A stretch of 64,000 nt of DNA from Lasiosphaeria ovina (taxonomy: Eukaryota > Ascomycota > Sordariomycetes > Sordariales > Lasiosphaeriaceae). This document shows, piece by piece, positions 45,612 to 57,429 of the stretch (positions are counted from its first letter, which is position 1; each line of letters begins with the position of its first letter). The position numbers were made by a program, and so were the translations under genes. Under the pieces are notes generated by a model that was given only the letters and a program-made list of their open reading frames with translations, was not told the DNA's origin and searched no databases. The DNA lies in the NCBI GenBank assembly GCA_033439765.1, contig JAULSN010000004.1, forward strand, positions 258,001 to 322,000. Reading direction: 5' to 3'.

Positions 45612-47906
45612 TCACGCCGCCATAGCCGGGCCGGCATACTTGGCCGCCAGCGCGTCCTTCTTGGCGTTCTGCTTCTTGGCCCACTCGCGGCTGAGCTGAC
45701 GCGAGCGTTCCGCCGCCTCCTGACGGGCGAGCTTGGTGGCCGCCTCCCTTTCGCGGCGCTCGCGCTCGCGGTCGACGACGTAAACGCTGTCGCGTGCCAG
45801 AATCTCCTTGCCGCGCAGCTTCTGCTGCTGCGCCTCCTCGCTGCTGATGGTGCTGCGCTTGCCTACGCTGCCGCCGCCGCTGCCGCGGATGCTACCAGTA
45901 GTCGACGTCGCGCTAGTCGCCCGGCTGAGGTGGTAGCTGCCGGCGGCTGTCGCCATCAAACCGCGGCCGCGCGTCGGCTGCTGCTGGTTCCCGGATGCCA
46001 CGCTGAGCGAGGCGCGGGGCGCGGCCGAGCTGCCGGGGCCGCTAGGCGCCATGGACTGCCGCTTCCGGGCGATCGTGCCTCCGACGGGCGTCGCGGGCGC
46101 TGCCGGCTCGCCGTCCTCGGACTGCTGTGCTACTTTGCCCTGGCGCGCACGGCTGGCCACCGTCTCGCGCGGGTAGCTGCCCGGGGCGATGCTATTGCGG
46201 ACCGGGCGGGCCTTGAACTCGCGGCGCTTGCGCTCCTCCTCCTCCTGCGCGCGCAGCTTGGCCTCGCGCTCTTCCCGCTTGCGCCGAGAGATGGCCTCGC
46301 CGGGCAGCTCAAACGTTGGCCGCGTCGGCGGCTTGGTCGACTTTGCGTGAGGCTTAGAAGGAGAGAAAGCCGCAGCCATGGCCGCCGCCTCTTCCGATGT
46401 TATCTGGCGCGAAAGGCGGGCCTCGCGCTGTTCCTTCAGCCGCCGCGCCACCGCCTCGCCGGGGAGTTCAAATGTCGACACCGTCGGCGGCTTGCTAGAC
46501 CGGGCTGGCGGTTTCGGCGGCAGCAGACTGGCGGGTCTCGCCACCGCTGACTTTCTCGGGCCGACGTTCTGACTCACGCTAGCTGGTCTCTCTTCCTCGT
46601 GACTAAATGTCATCGACGTCGACCTGCGCACCGAGGAGGTGCGCTCTACCCTCTTGACACGGACCGTCTCAGCTCCCGCCCTCCGTGCGGCGGCGGTGCT
46701 TGCTGCGACCGAGCCTGTTCGCTTTGGCAACGATGCAGCTTTCGCGGTGGCTGTTGTCGCAGAAAGAGGTTGCACTTTCGACGCCTTTCCGGCGTCGGGG
46801 GACAGGACGCGATCGAGCCGCGTCACCTCGTTAAGGGCTTCCAGCTCCTCTTCGAGCTTATCGATGGCCTCGACGGAATCCTCAATGCGGGGCGAGGCGT
46901 CAGCGGGCGAGAGAGCAATGAAATGCTCGACAGTGTCGTCAGCCTTGGTGTCCAACGTCAGTTGCGACTCCCTCTGCAGCTCGCCTTCCTCGGCCTGGTG
47001 AGGCTCCGCCATCCGGATTACCGTCGTGTCGGGATCCTGGATCTGGGTGGTAGTGGACATGATGTCTGTGTCCTCTATTGGGGCGGCCTGGTCGGTTGTG
47101 GGCCTGTCCTCATCACCTTCAATGCGGGTGGCTAAGAGGGTGTATATGTTAGCTGACTTGGCGTCCTTGCCAACATGGCCGCCGGACTGGGTTCTGCGAT
47201 GGACCAGGTTGCACCCAAAGAGAAGTCTCCTGTCTCGCGCCTCCCCGTGGTCGGGTCTGTCCCCATGTGGGGCGCTCGGCAGAGATCTGGACTCGACTGC
47301 ATCGCTGGCCGCATTGCCGATGGGGATAGAGAGCACCCATTCAAACTGACCTGCCTGGTGTTTCGACAGCTGCTCCTGGTTGCTGGGAAGGTGGTGGCTT
47401 GCAATGGCAAGTGCGTTGTTCTTTTGGAAGTCTAGGTAGCGTCAGCTTACATTCAGAGACTGAGGGGGGAGAGGGAGGGGTTGCGCACCTTCGGATGACA
47501 GCAAGCCAACGCTGGACACGGCTGAACTCGAACCAGAGACTGTCCTAGACGACGTGTTGTCTTGGTCTGGCGCCGGAGCTGGAATCTGAAATGTGTCCAC
47601 GCCGACGTGGGGACGGGCCTTGCGTCCTCGGAGCTTTGCCGTGTGCGGCTGCAGCAGCTGCTGTTGAGAATAGACGTTCTCTTTGGCCAGGTTCAGCGTG
47701 TGTATGTGGAAATTGTCAAGGTCGGCAGACAGCGAGTCGATGGAATGCTGGGCAATGTTCTGGATGTTGCCGAGAGGGAGTTCGTCAAGGACCGAGACGT
47801 CCTTGGTGGGGGCGCTGGGGTGGTTGTAACTCTGGTCGCCGTCGTGGATGTCGATGTCAAGGTCGATGCCCACGACGCTGGGTCGAGGTCTTGTTCCCGT
47901 GGCCAT
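45612..47906 (-). CDS. Coiled-coil, basic protein with TPX2-like motif and repeated FELPGEA
   Basis: Three exons: 47489-47906, 47351-47431 and 45612-47131. The introns are 57 and 219 nt, and phases match. The product is 672 aa. Residues 1-160 are conserved-looking (SVLDELPLGNIQNIAQHSID; LNLAKENVYSQQQLL; the second exon gives DFQKNNALAIASHHLPSNQE). The middle is acidic, then basic and Ser/Arg-rich. A motif TFELPGEA[VI][AS]RR occurs twice, at about residues 387 and 440. The second copy leads into a charged helix (KREEREAKLRAQEEEERKRR) and EFKARPV at about 471-477, which resembles the FKARP signature of TPX2-family microtubule proteins. The C-terminus is a long charged helix ending in AKYAGPAMAA. 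No enzyme domain is present. A cytoskeletal or microtubule role is inference from the motif and neighbourhood. Confidence 0.75.
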
Positions 47907-49075
47907 GGCTTTTAATTCCTAGTGGTCCAGGCGGATTGTTCCGTCGGCCGCGTGCAGTACTAGTGCAAGTGCCAAACAGGCCAAGCCAAGCCCGTCGCAG
48001 CGAAACCTTGGGTCGCAGTCGAGGGCCCGAATTCAGGGCGCCACCAAGCACGTTGAGTCGAGCATAGACAAGGGGGTGCAATGCAATTTCGCGGATAAAA
48101 AACAGGGGATGCGAGGATTGAGGAGGAGCCCAGGCCAAGGTGTGGTCCAGTGTGTGTGGAGGGGCGCCGTTTGATCCCCAGACACGACAGAAAATCAAGA
48201 TTGAGGCTGGCTGGGCTGCACTGGAGAAGGCTGATCAAAAGCTTGTTCGCTAGTACGGAATAGTAGTCAATCGATCAATTATGCTGCGTAGTGTAGCCGT
48301 AGTGGACGTTTGTCGTGTGCCAATTGGGATCAGAGCCGGACAAGTGAAGCTGAAGCAATGATGGTGTTTGGAAGCGTTGCACCAGGCCCTCGGGACAAAC
48401 GGCTATTTCAAGACTGCCGCTTGTTTACTTTTCCCGCAGCCACGGCGCGCCCCAGAAAAACAGAACATTCCAGACATGCAACTGCAACTGCCCTCGCTCT
48501 GATCTGTGCCCCTCTGAGGTGCTCCGCTCCTTCCTGCACTGCATAGTGGACTGCGTCGCAGAATTGGTAGACACGTTCGCTCCTTTTTGGCCTCTTCCCT
48601 CCCTCCGTTGCCTCTAGGACCAGTACGTGGTCGAGCAATTTTGTGTGCCGCCTCCGCCTGCACTCTGTGTTGCACCGACTCGCACGGATTCTTCCTTCCC
48701 ATTAAAGCCCCTGCGCGTCGGATCGACCCAATCATGTCGCGACTTCTGCCGTCGAATTGGCTGACTAAGGAACGCGACAACGACGCGGGTGCTGCACCCC
48801 TGCACCCCGCTCGATCCTAACACCTGACCCAGGCAAGTGCACTCGGTCTGTGATGCGGTGCGGGGTGTCAGGCATTTGCGGTGTTGCGGTCCAATAATTG
48901 CATAGCAGCGTTAGTGATGTGCGTTTGTTCCAACCTGGGAACTTTGGGATCCCAAGTCTGGCCGGAAAATCACAGCAAAAGTAGTGCCATTGCTCGGACG
49001 AAGCCTGCCCAAGTTCCATCGTATTTGCCAAGGCTTGCTGATTCCCTAGGTAGGCGTTGAGAGTTGAACGCCCGG
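47907..49075. other. Spacer without a supported gene
   Basis: 1.2 kb between two minus-strand genes. It holds the promoter of the TPX2-motif gene and the 3' side of DAD2. A segment near 48550-48580 briefly suggests a tRNA but does not fold as one. Confidence 0.5.
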
Positions 49076-49626
49076 TCAGTCGCGCTCCTCTTCAAGCGCC
49101 CCTTCGGCATGTGCCTGGAGCGTCGGCGCATGTTCTGTCGGTATCCGAACAAGTGTCTGAGGAAGCGGTGCCGGGTCGTCCACAGGTGAGCTTTCGTCAG
49201 TGCTGGGCTTTGGGAGTTTCGCTGCGGCTGTTAGAGACTAGACACTCCAGTTCCAGATGCAGGGCAGGGGAGAGGTACCCGATGCCATGTTAATCGCCCT
49301 TAGCACGTTATGCCAGTTGCTGAGAACCAGGGCAATGGCTACACAGAGTCAATCGCGGTTTTGGGGGTAGAGGCAGCGCAGGAGGCCGACAGACCTTCAG
49401 TCCCATCAGAGAGGGTGGCCAGCTTCTGCTCGAGCGCTTCCATTTGCGAGGCCAGGGCGGCGCTGAGATTGCGCAGTTCCTTGAGATTCTCGAGCTCGGC
49501 CTTTTTCTCGCTGACGCGTGCGGCCAGGGCGGTGGACTGGCCGGTGGACGCTGTACTTGTACTGGCGGCAGCCAACGATGGCTGTCGCATGTGCGACGAG
49601 AACGATCTGGTCGGGAAGGCGGACAT
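49076..49626 (-). CDS. DAD2: DASH/Dam1 complex subunit DAD2
   Basis: Dad2 is a subunit of the fungal DASH ring complex that couples kinetochores to spindle microtubules. Three exons: 49395-49626, 49279-49338 and 49076-49227. The introns are 56 and 51 nt, and phase is kept at both joins. The product is 147 aa. The conserved core is a coiled coil (ARVSEKKAELENLKELRNLS then AALASQMEALEQKLATLSDG). It continues across the first splice into TEAIALVLSNWHNVLRAINM. The third exon supplies a tail containing PLPQTLVRIPTEHAP, typical of filamentous-fungal Dad2. Without the second splice the frame would end early at a stop inside intron 2. It lies head-to-head with shugoshin. Confidence 0.88.
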
Positions 49627-50219
49627 GGCGAATGCGGTAGGTATCCAGATGGTAGACTAGAACTATGCGCGCTCAATGCGCTGCATTGCCCAAGATAGAG
49701 TGTAGATAGGTGCCGTAGTTGAGGGGATGAAATGCCGCCGATTACATATGTAACAGAAGTGGCCTCTGTCGTGTCGACGGTCTGATAGACTGACAGCCAC
49801 AGCCAGCCTCAAAGTCAAGTCGAAATAGCCACCCACGCACGCCTCTGACGTGCTGCAGCTAAGCCATCAGCTGCCGACGGGAGGGCGGGCTGCCAGGACC
49901 CAGTCGGGCCAGGCCAGGCCAGGCTAGGCCCCACTAACGGGCTAGCCGAAACAGCCCAAGGTTGTTGGTTGCTGGGCACCGTGGCCGCTGACAACGGGGT
50001 GGGTGCTGGGTCGCTAAGCCACTTCAGGGAAGGAAGTAAACAGCTGGAGATGACTTTGAAATTATCCATCCCGGCGAGCTCTTGGACCTCTACACCGACT
50101 CTCGCTGTCTTGTGCAAACCCGTCAGTAGTTTGCGTGTGTTTGCGATTTGAGTCCAGCAATCCGACCGACGCCGAACCGCGCTCCTGCGCACACTGTCTG
50201 TGCTTGTTTGGCACGAGCA
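49627..50219. promoter_or_regulatory. Divergent promoter region, DAD2 / SGO1
   Basis: A 593-bp head-to-head interval between two genes acting at kinetochores and centromeres, so shared cell-cycle control is plausible. GGCCAGGCCAGGCC words occur at about 49907-49923. I could not identify a specific cell-cycle box by eye. Confidence 0.4.
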
Positions 50220-52798
50220 ATGGCGAGACTCAATGAAGTCGCGCCGTCTGCCGACAATCTCGAAATCCGTATGTTATGTTTTCGTTCTTTCTCTCGTCTG
50301 CTAATAATAATGCCTAATCGTCAATGTAACTAGTGCGCCGCAAGTTTCTGCGGCAGAACCGAGACATTGCCCGCATCAACTCGAGCCAGTCGCTCCGCAT
50401 CCGCGCCCTCGAAAACGAATGCGCCCGCCTGCTGTCTGAGAACCTCGACCTGCGCGGCCAGGTCCTGCGCCTCGAGAATGAGGCCCACGACAACACGGCG
50501 CAGAGGGTCGCCGACCACGCGCTCGAGATCAAGGCCAAGCTCGAGGCCCAGCTCATCGAATGGGGGTCCATGCTCGCCTCTCTGGGCCTGGAGCCGCCGT
50601 CGAAGCGGCGCTCTCCCGGAGGCCGCAAGTACGCCCAGCCCCGGGCTGCTACCAGCCGGAGCCCCCCACAACGCCTAGTGCGCATCGACACCATAACAGA
50701 TGCCGAGGCCCAGGCTCTGCGGGAGGGCCGGCTCCCGCCCATCCAGGAGAACAAGTCGTTCCCCCGCGCCACCATGAAGTCGGTTTACTCCGTAACAAGC
50801 CACCCGAAGACGCCAGTGCGCGGTGCTGACACCCTCAACAGCAGCGAACAGATCCTAGCCCTGTGCTCCGAGGCGGGGGATACGAGCGAGTCGCCCGATC
50901 TGGGCCCGCCGCCCGTCTCGCGCTTCGTCGAAGAAGCGTCGGCCAAGCCCGAGTCGCCCATCAGGAAGTCGGGGATGAACGAGCCAGCAGAGCAGCCTGA
51001 CGAGAGCTCCGAGCCGCCCGAGACCCAGCCGCCCCCCAAGCTGGACTACGACCGGAAGCGGCCCAGCAATCTTGAAGCCAGGCTGGACGCGGAGAGCGCG
51101 GTGGTCAAGGAGGTCAAAGAGGTCAAGGAAGCCAGGAAACGATCCGAAAAGGAAAGCAACCCCACAGCAAACCCGCCAGCGCCGTCCATCCTGCAGACCA
51201 CCAGGGCCGGCGCCAAGAGGAAGTACGGCGACGAGAACGAAGGCGTCAAGGCAGTCGGGTCCGCGCAGCCAGGCAAAGAAAACGCCGCGGCGGCAGACAC
51301 GGGGAAGCCGTTTCCCGTGCGCGACCTGCAGAGGAGGCGGAGCATCAAAGACGCATCAGCGCCGCGGCGCGAGAAGGGGAGGACGCCGCTTTCGGCGAAG
51401 AGCACCAACGAGGACGTGTCATCCCCCCGGAAGGCCCCCGCCGCAAAAACCGTGCAGGTGCTCGACGAGAGCAAGCCGGCGATCGCGGCAGCAGACCCCA
51501 GGGAGTCGTGCACAGGGCGGCAAAAACCGCCGCCCAAGCTGGAGATCCCCGTGCCCCTGGATCCCCCGACAGTAACAGAGACGGCGGACATTGTCATCCC
51601 GGACCACCGGCTGACCCCCTTTCCCGTGGAGGAGGACGACGACCAGGCACTGGCGTCGCCGCACCGCACAGCGCCCGGCACGCCTCCCCCATCTTCTTCG
51701 AGTGCTGGCGTGCAGTCGATACTAGCAACACACGACACGCCGCCGCCGGCGGACATCTCGCAGGACGGCGAGACGTCGCGGCCGAACCGGCGGTCGCGCG
51801 CGGCCGTCAGCTACGCCGAGCCCAGCCTGCGCGTCAAGATGCGCCGGCCCACCAAGGAGCTGCTGGACGCCGTGGCCGGCGAGGGCAAGTTCGCCCACCG
51901 CTCCGCCCCAGCCTCGGCCTCGGCCCCGGCCGCGACGCCCGCCCCGGGCTCTGTTGACGGCGCCAGCACCACCAACCCCGACCCCGGCTGCATGTCCGCT
52001 GCCAGCGCAAGCCCCCTGGCGCGCAAGGAGAGCCTGGGCCTGCTGCTGCCCGAGATGACGACGACGACGACGCTGCCCATGACTGTCGTGCTGGACAGGC
52101 GCAAGCGGCCTTCGATGGCAAGCGGCAGCAGCAGCAGGGAGTCACTCGCGGGCACCACCACCACCAACACCACCACCGAGAAACCAGACAGGACAGCGGC
52201 GGCGGCGGCAGAATCTACAGCCAAGCCTGCCAGAACCAACAGCAGTAGGACAGGCACAGCGCCGAGCAAGCCCGACCGCGAGAGCGAGCGCCAGCAGCAA
52301 CAGCAGCAGCAGGCGGACACGCACGGCGTGTACGACTTCACCAGCTCGTCCATCGCGTCCGAGTCGCCTGAGCCGACGGTGACAGGGCCCGTCGATGTTG
52401 ACGTTAATGACGACAACGACGCATATGAACCGTCCGCGCCGACTGCAACCGCCCGCGTGCCGTCCCGCGCCGCCGCGTCGCGCACCAGCACCCGCCGCTC
52501 GTCTGCTGCAGTGCGCCAGAGCCACGGCCACACCGACGCTACTGAGCCACAACTACCAGTACTGTCAACGCCAGCAGTAACAAAACAACGCCCGGCGTCC
52601 TCGCGCAAACGCGCGTCGATGCTCCTCCCCGCGACGACGCGGACGAGAGAGCAGCCGGTGGCAGACACGGCATACGCGGACGGTGAGGCAGATGCTGACG
52701 CCGACGACGATAATAACGATGCGGTTGGTGGCGGTGATGGTGCCAGTAGCAGGGCGGCGCGGGATAAGATCTCTAGGCGGCGGAGTATGATGCTTTGA
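50220..52798 (+). CDS. SGO1: Shugoshin
   Basis: Shugoshin protects centromeric cohesin by recruiting PP2A and serves as a centromere platform for chromosome biorientation. Two exons, 50220-50268 and 50334-52798, are joined across a 65-nt intron. The product is 837 aa. The N-terminal coiled coil is typical (NLEILRRKFLRQNRDIARIN then SSQSLRIRALENECARLLSE), running to about residue 105 and binding PP2A-B56 in known family members. The C-terminal basic SGO motif is at about residues 505-525 (SRAAVSYAEPSLRVKMRRP). The long linker is disordered, with a KEVKEVKEARK repeat and poly-Gln. About 310 residues of Ser/Thr/Ala-rich sequence follow the SGO motif. This is longer than yeast Sgo1 but usual for filamentous fungi, which generally have one shugoshin. 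Confidence 0.9.
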
Positions 52799-53779
52799 TC
52801 TTCCTAGTCTTGGTCCTGTTTTCTGGTCTCTGTTCTATTGGGAGCTGAGAATAGAATAGATGGGGACCGAGTGGTAACTGGTGACTGGTGACTGGCGACT
52901 GGTTGGTGACTGGAAAAAGGGGGAAATGATGATAATGTTGGATTGAGAAATGTTTCTTTTCTTGGTTTCTTCTTGTTTTTCTGCACAGCGATGGGCGTTC
53001 ACTACTACTACTACCATTCTTAGTGTTTTTCATTTTTGGCGCTCGTGTGTCTTTGTTTACTACTTCTTCTTTCTTCTTTTTTCGTCGGTTCCTACATGAC
53101 CTGACCTTGGCTACCTACCTACCTACCAACCTAGTTGGCATATTACTAGCTAGCTGTTGGATGTGGCTGCAGTCGGCTGGGTGCGGGAATGGGAGTCTAA
53201 TACCAATCAAATACCCAATTGCTATTCACTGTCGTCTCTTGGTTGTCATATCCCCCTGAATAGGTAGTATGGCGAGCCAACAACGTGCCGTGAATTTACA
53301 CCTCCAAAGCTGCGAGGAGATGTTACAAAGCGGCCTTGATACTAACACCCAGAAGAGGTCTTCGCTCATGGCGATACCTATTATCCCTACCAAAACCCGT
53401 CTTTCAGCATCCGCCGCGGTAAGATAGAATCGTGCACGGTAGACTTGTAGTTTCTTGCGTGAGGAACAAGCACGCAAGGAACCACGCAGGCGGGCCGAGC
53501 AGTAGGAATGTATTCCCGGGAATATCAATTAACAGCCTCGACGCTCCTTCTGGCACCTCCGTACCATATGAACTGCCTGATAAAAACACGGACAGCACCA
53601 TTCACAGGTCACCGGCCTGGCCATCGTCTACAGATATAGCCTCGTTTTTAGACCCTCTGTCAACCATCCTCATGCCACGTCCCCAGACACGGGACGAGCC
53701 ATAGCGTATCCTGGTGCTGTACATGTCATGACCAGCGCTATAGACAGCAGTGGCTGCCTGCCTCACAACCCCCACAACA
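52799..53779. other. Convergent spacer SGO1 / VPS29
   Basis: Contains a short GGTGACTGG tandem at about 52874-52912 (units near 7-9 bp) and a TACCTACCTACC run at about 53108. No gene was seen. Confidence 0.55.
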
Positions 53780-54440
53780 CTATGAAGCCCCTGTTGGCTC
53801 GACGGGCTTGGTATATGTCACCTTTTCCACAGCCACGTTCTCGACCCCGTTGGCGTCCTTCCTTAGCTGGTAGACGTATAACGTCAGGGAGATGCCTTGC
53901 ACCTACAGGCCAAAAGTCAGCAACACTCCAGTTATACCACCACGACACACAAATACGTACGTCCATCAGGCAGAAGCTGGGCACGACCTCGTCGTCCTCG
54001 GGGACCCAGTTGGCGGTAAACGCGCCCGTGGCGCTGCCGGGATTCACGAAGAACTTGTCCATGTACTCGAAGCACTCGAAGCGGTGGGTGCCGCCCCAGC
54101 ACAGCACGTCGACGTCCAGCCGGTTGGCCTCGGCCAGCAGCAGGTCGGGCTCGTTGCTGACGAGCGTGAAGCCCTCGAGGAAGCCGATGCGCACGCTGCC
54201 GTGCGTCACCACCTGCGTCAGCGGCAGCGACGTGGCCTCGACGTCCATGCGCCCCTTGACCATCTTGAGGTCCGGCGCCATCGTGCGCAGGTACTCGTAC
54301 GTCGCCTTGTCCGTCAGGTTGCCCAGGCACAGCGTCTGCCCGATCTTGCCCGGCGCGAGCAGCTTCTTGAACTTGGCCGGAATGTCCAGCGCCCGGTCCG
54401 GTATGTGCAGGTCGCCGATCACGAGGATCAGGAACGCCAT
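53780..54440 (-). CDS. VPS29: Retromer subunit VPS29
   Basis: Vps29 binds Vps35 in the retromer cargo-recognition core that recycles receptors from endosomes. Two exons, 53961-54440 and 53780-53902, are separated by a 58-nt intron (GTACGT donor). The product is 200 aa. The protein has the metallophosphoesterase fold with the degenerate active site expected of Vps29: VIGDLHIPDR at the start, CLGNLTD in place of GD, and VKGRMDVE in place of GNHD. Then come THGSVRIGFLEG, CWGGTHRFECFEY and NPGSATGAF. The second exon gives VQGISLTLYVYQL and a charged tail. Length is close to fungal Vps29. The two-exon model restores the conserved C-terminal strand that the unspliced frame loses. Confidence 0.93.
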
Positions 54441-56086
54441 GGTGCTGAGTATCTAGGAGCTTCCCCGAGAGCCCTGGAGCGGCTTCGTTCACGTCCACTG
54501 GCCCGCCCCTAGCAAGTGCTCTTGCAGCTTTTCTGGTTTGCGCGTCGACCTGGGAGGCTTGGGCTTGCGAGTGTCGTTTTCGCTAGAGTTCTTTCGAGGG
54601 AGGGGTGCGGTCGGGAGACGAGGGTATCTAGAAAAAACCTGATGCACTCAATTCCTTCTAGCTATTCCACAATTGCTCGAGGTGGAATGTCGCGATAGTG
54701 TCGTTTTGTGTCTTGGGAAGGAGCTCTGGGCCTGGACCGGGGCTGTCGTGCCCATGCGACCAGTCTTGGCACGAGCTGACGTCTCCCGCCTGGGGACCTC
54801 GATTCGGCGGGGGCTGAAATTCAATTAGGGCTTAATTGCGGGGCAGCCTCATCGACGTGACGGGGCTCCAGCCTCCCCCGCATGTTCAACAGCGCCGCTG
54901 CAGCGGTGGGACCCCTGGCAAATGGAAGACCTCCCGTCGCTTCCAGAATCAGCCTGGATTTTGTAACTACGGAAGTATAACCGGCCAGTACTGAGTAAAA
55001 GTTGACAGATCTAACTTGGCGGTAATCCTGTAAACTTTTCTGTAAATCTCACAATGTCGGCTCTTCCAGTTCTCTCCTGTCATTTCTCTCGAGGTCGAAC
55101 GGCCCAGCTCTCGTCGCTGTGGCCGCATTTAGGATTAAAGACGCATCCCTAACTACGGGACCAACCGTACGGAGTACAGTTGAGACAAAACACAACTTGG
55201 TACTGTTTGGTCGGCTGTCAAGTTGCAGCTGCTTCCACCCCGTCTCGCTAGTGTACCGTGACTAGCCGGGCTGTGTACTGTACCTACTAGGCTTATCCTA
55301 GACAGACGTCGTCGGAAAGATTAATCATGGTACGAATATGTCATGTTAAGTATATGGCTCGATGCTTGTTTCTCTAAACATGCGTAGCCTGTCTTGGCCA
55401 AGCCCGCGAGGCTCTACGAGCTGAAATTACCCGCAGTAGTGTAAGCATTTCTAGTGTAGCGAATTAGACAACAGAGCCAATCTGAGACGGTGTTTTCATC
55501 GGCGGCATCCGATGCCGGGGCGAACGGGACTTGCCGACCCAGGGCCGAAACAGCGCCGGCTATTGATTTTCAGCATATTTGAATTGAACTCTGGTCTTCA
55601 GAATACTACCCAAGTGACAGCCATTGGTGACTCTGACTCTGCCAATTCTTAAGGAACTACTTACATGAAGAGTGGCAGAACACTGCAAATACAGGTACCC
55701 GCCAGGCACGCCATACCCCAAACCTTACTCCTTCCCACCTCTCGCAAACCCCGCTGTCCGCGGGCTACGTCAACTTTGACTTTCGCTTGATTGCCCCCGC
55801 GCGGTACTCGCCGTGCACCCGTTTTCCAGTTGGGCCCAAAGTCTCGTCTCGCTTGCATAGACCGACACATGTTAGTAGTGGTAAGTCACGCTTACATTTG
55901 CGACTGCTCTCAATGCCCCACCAAAAGACGCCCGATAACCCCCCCGCGCGCCTCTCTTTGATCTCAAGACACCTCGCTCCCGACTACCCCATCAACACCC
56001 CCTACGCCGTCGAACGACTCCCCGACACGGTCGACACCTCGCTGCTGCCCAAGACCCAGATACGCGCCATCTCCAGCTCCCCCACC
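54441..56086. promoter_or_regulatory. Divergent spacer VPS29 / AGX1
   Basis: 1.65 kb head-to-head interval. No protein-like open frame is seen before 55787, where a frame in phase with AGX1 opens. The segment 55913-56086 may encode an alternative N-terminal extension of AGX1. Confidence 0.5.
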
Positions 56087-57429
56087 ATGTCGTCCCAGCC
56101 GCCCCATCCCACCCTCCTAATCCCGGGCCCCATCGAGTTCGACGATGCCGTCCTCCAGTCCATGAGTCACTACAGGTGCGTTCCCTCGCACCCCCCCCGG
56201 ACCTGCACCCGTCCTCTCCCAGCGCTGACACTGCCAATCCAGCGAGAGCCATGTTGCACCGGGCTTCGTCGCCACCTTTGGCGAGACGCTGTCCATGCTG
56301 CGCAAGCTGTTCCAGACCACCGACGCCGCCTCGCAGCCCTTCGTCCTGTCCGGCTCGGGCACTCTAGGCTGGGATCTCATCGCCGCCAACCTGATCGAGC
56401 CCGGCGAGGACGTCCTGGTACTGGGGACGGGCTATTTCAGCGACGGCTTCGCCGACTGCCTGGCCGTCTACGGCGCCAAGGTCACGGAGCTCAAGGCCGC
56501 CGTCGGCTCGCGGCCCCGGCTCCCCGAGATCGAGAAGGCCCTGTCGGAGAAGCACTACAAGGCCATCACTATTACCCACGTCGACACGTCCACTGGTGTT
56601 CTGAGCGAGCTGGCCAACCTCTCAGCCCTGGTCCACCGCGTCTCACCAGACACCCTTGTCTTCGTCGACGGCGTTTGCAGTGTCGCATGCGAGGAGCTCG
56701 ACTTTGACGGCTGGATGCTGGACGGCGTCGTCACAGCCAGCCAAAAAGCCATCGGCTGCCCCGCCGGCCTGTCGATATCCATGTTCAGCGGCCGCGCTAT
56801 CAAGGTGCTCGAGGCCCGGAAAACCCCCCCGGCGTCGTACTTTGCCTCGATGAAGAAATGGCTGCCAAGTAAGCCAGAAACCGTTTGCGCTCGTACAGCC
56901 CCCCAGGTGAACTGACGTGATACTGCAGTTATGCAAAACTACGAGAACAAGAAGCCCTCCTACTTCGCCACGCCGTCGCCCCAGCTCGTCCATGCGCTCC
57001 ATACCGCCCTGTCGCAAATATTCTCCAAGCCCCTGTCCGAGCGATTCGCGCGCCACAAGGAGACGTCGGACAGGATCAAGAAGGCTGTCGCAGACCTCGG
57101 CCTCAAGCAGGTTGCCCCCAACCCAGACGACCAGGCTCACGGCATGACGGCCATCTACCTCCCCGAGACGGTCCAGATCCCGCAGATCCTGCCCAGCTTA
57201 GCAAAGAGGGGCGTGTTGTTCGCTGGCGGCATCCACAAGGAAATCGTCACCAAGTATATCCGATTCGGCCATATGGGCGTCAGCGTTGTGAGTTTCTTGT
57301 TCAAGGCTCGAGCTCTTCAAGGCCTGCTGCTTACACCGTGTCTAGCTCGATCCCTCCAGGGGCGACATCGATCGGGCAATCAAGGCCCTGGAGGAGGGCC
57401 TGTCTGAGTGCGGCTATCAAAAGGCATAA
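56087..57429 (+). CDS. AGX1: Alanine-glyoxylate aminotransferase
   Basis: This PLP enzyme converts alanine and glyoxylate to pyruvate and glycine (class-V aminotransferase). Four exons: 56087-56175, 56243-56868, 56929-57287 and 57346-57429. The introns are 67, 60 and 58 nt with matching phases. The product is 385 aa, the usual length for fungal Agx1. Visible features: LLIPGPIEFDDAVLQSMSHY at the start, SESHVAPGFV after the first splice, and FVLSGSGTLGWD. Also seen are ITHVDTSTGVLSEL, the cofactor-binding FVDGVCSVACEEL, and the Schiff-base Lys198 in TASQKAIGCPAGLS. The C-terminal domain includes GIHKEIVTKYIRFGHMG. The C-terminus GYQKA is not a peroxisomal SKL-type signal. The open frame continues upstream in phase to an ATG at 55913, which could give a longer isoform. 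Confidence 0.92.

Noticed and set aside
48540..48590. Possible tRNA gene around GGTAGACACGTTCG
   Set aside because: No acceptor stem pairs at a tRNA-like distance and the B-box consensus is incomplete.
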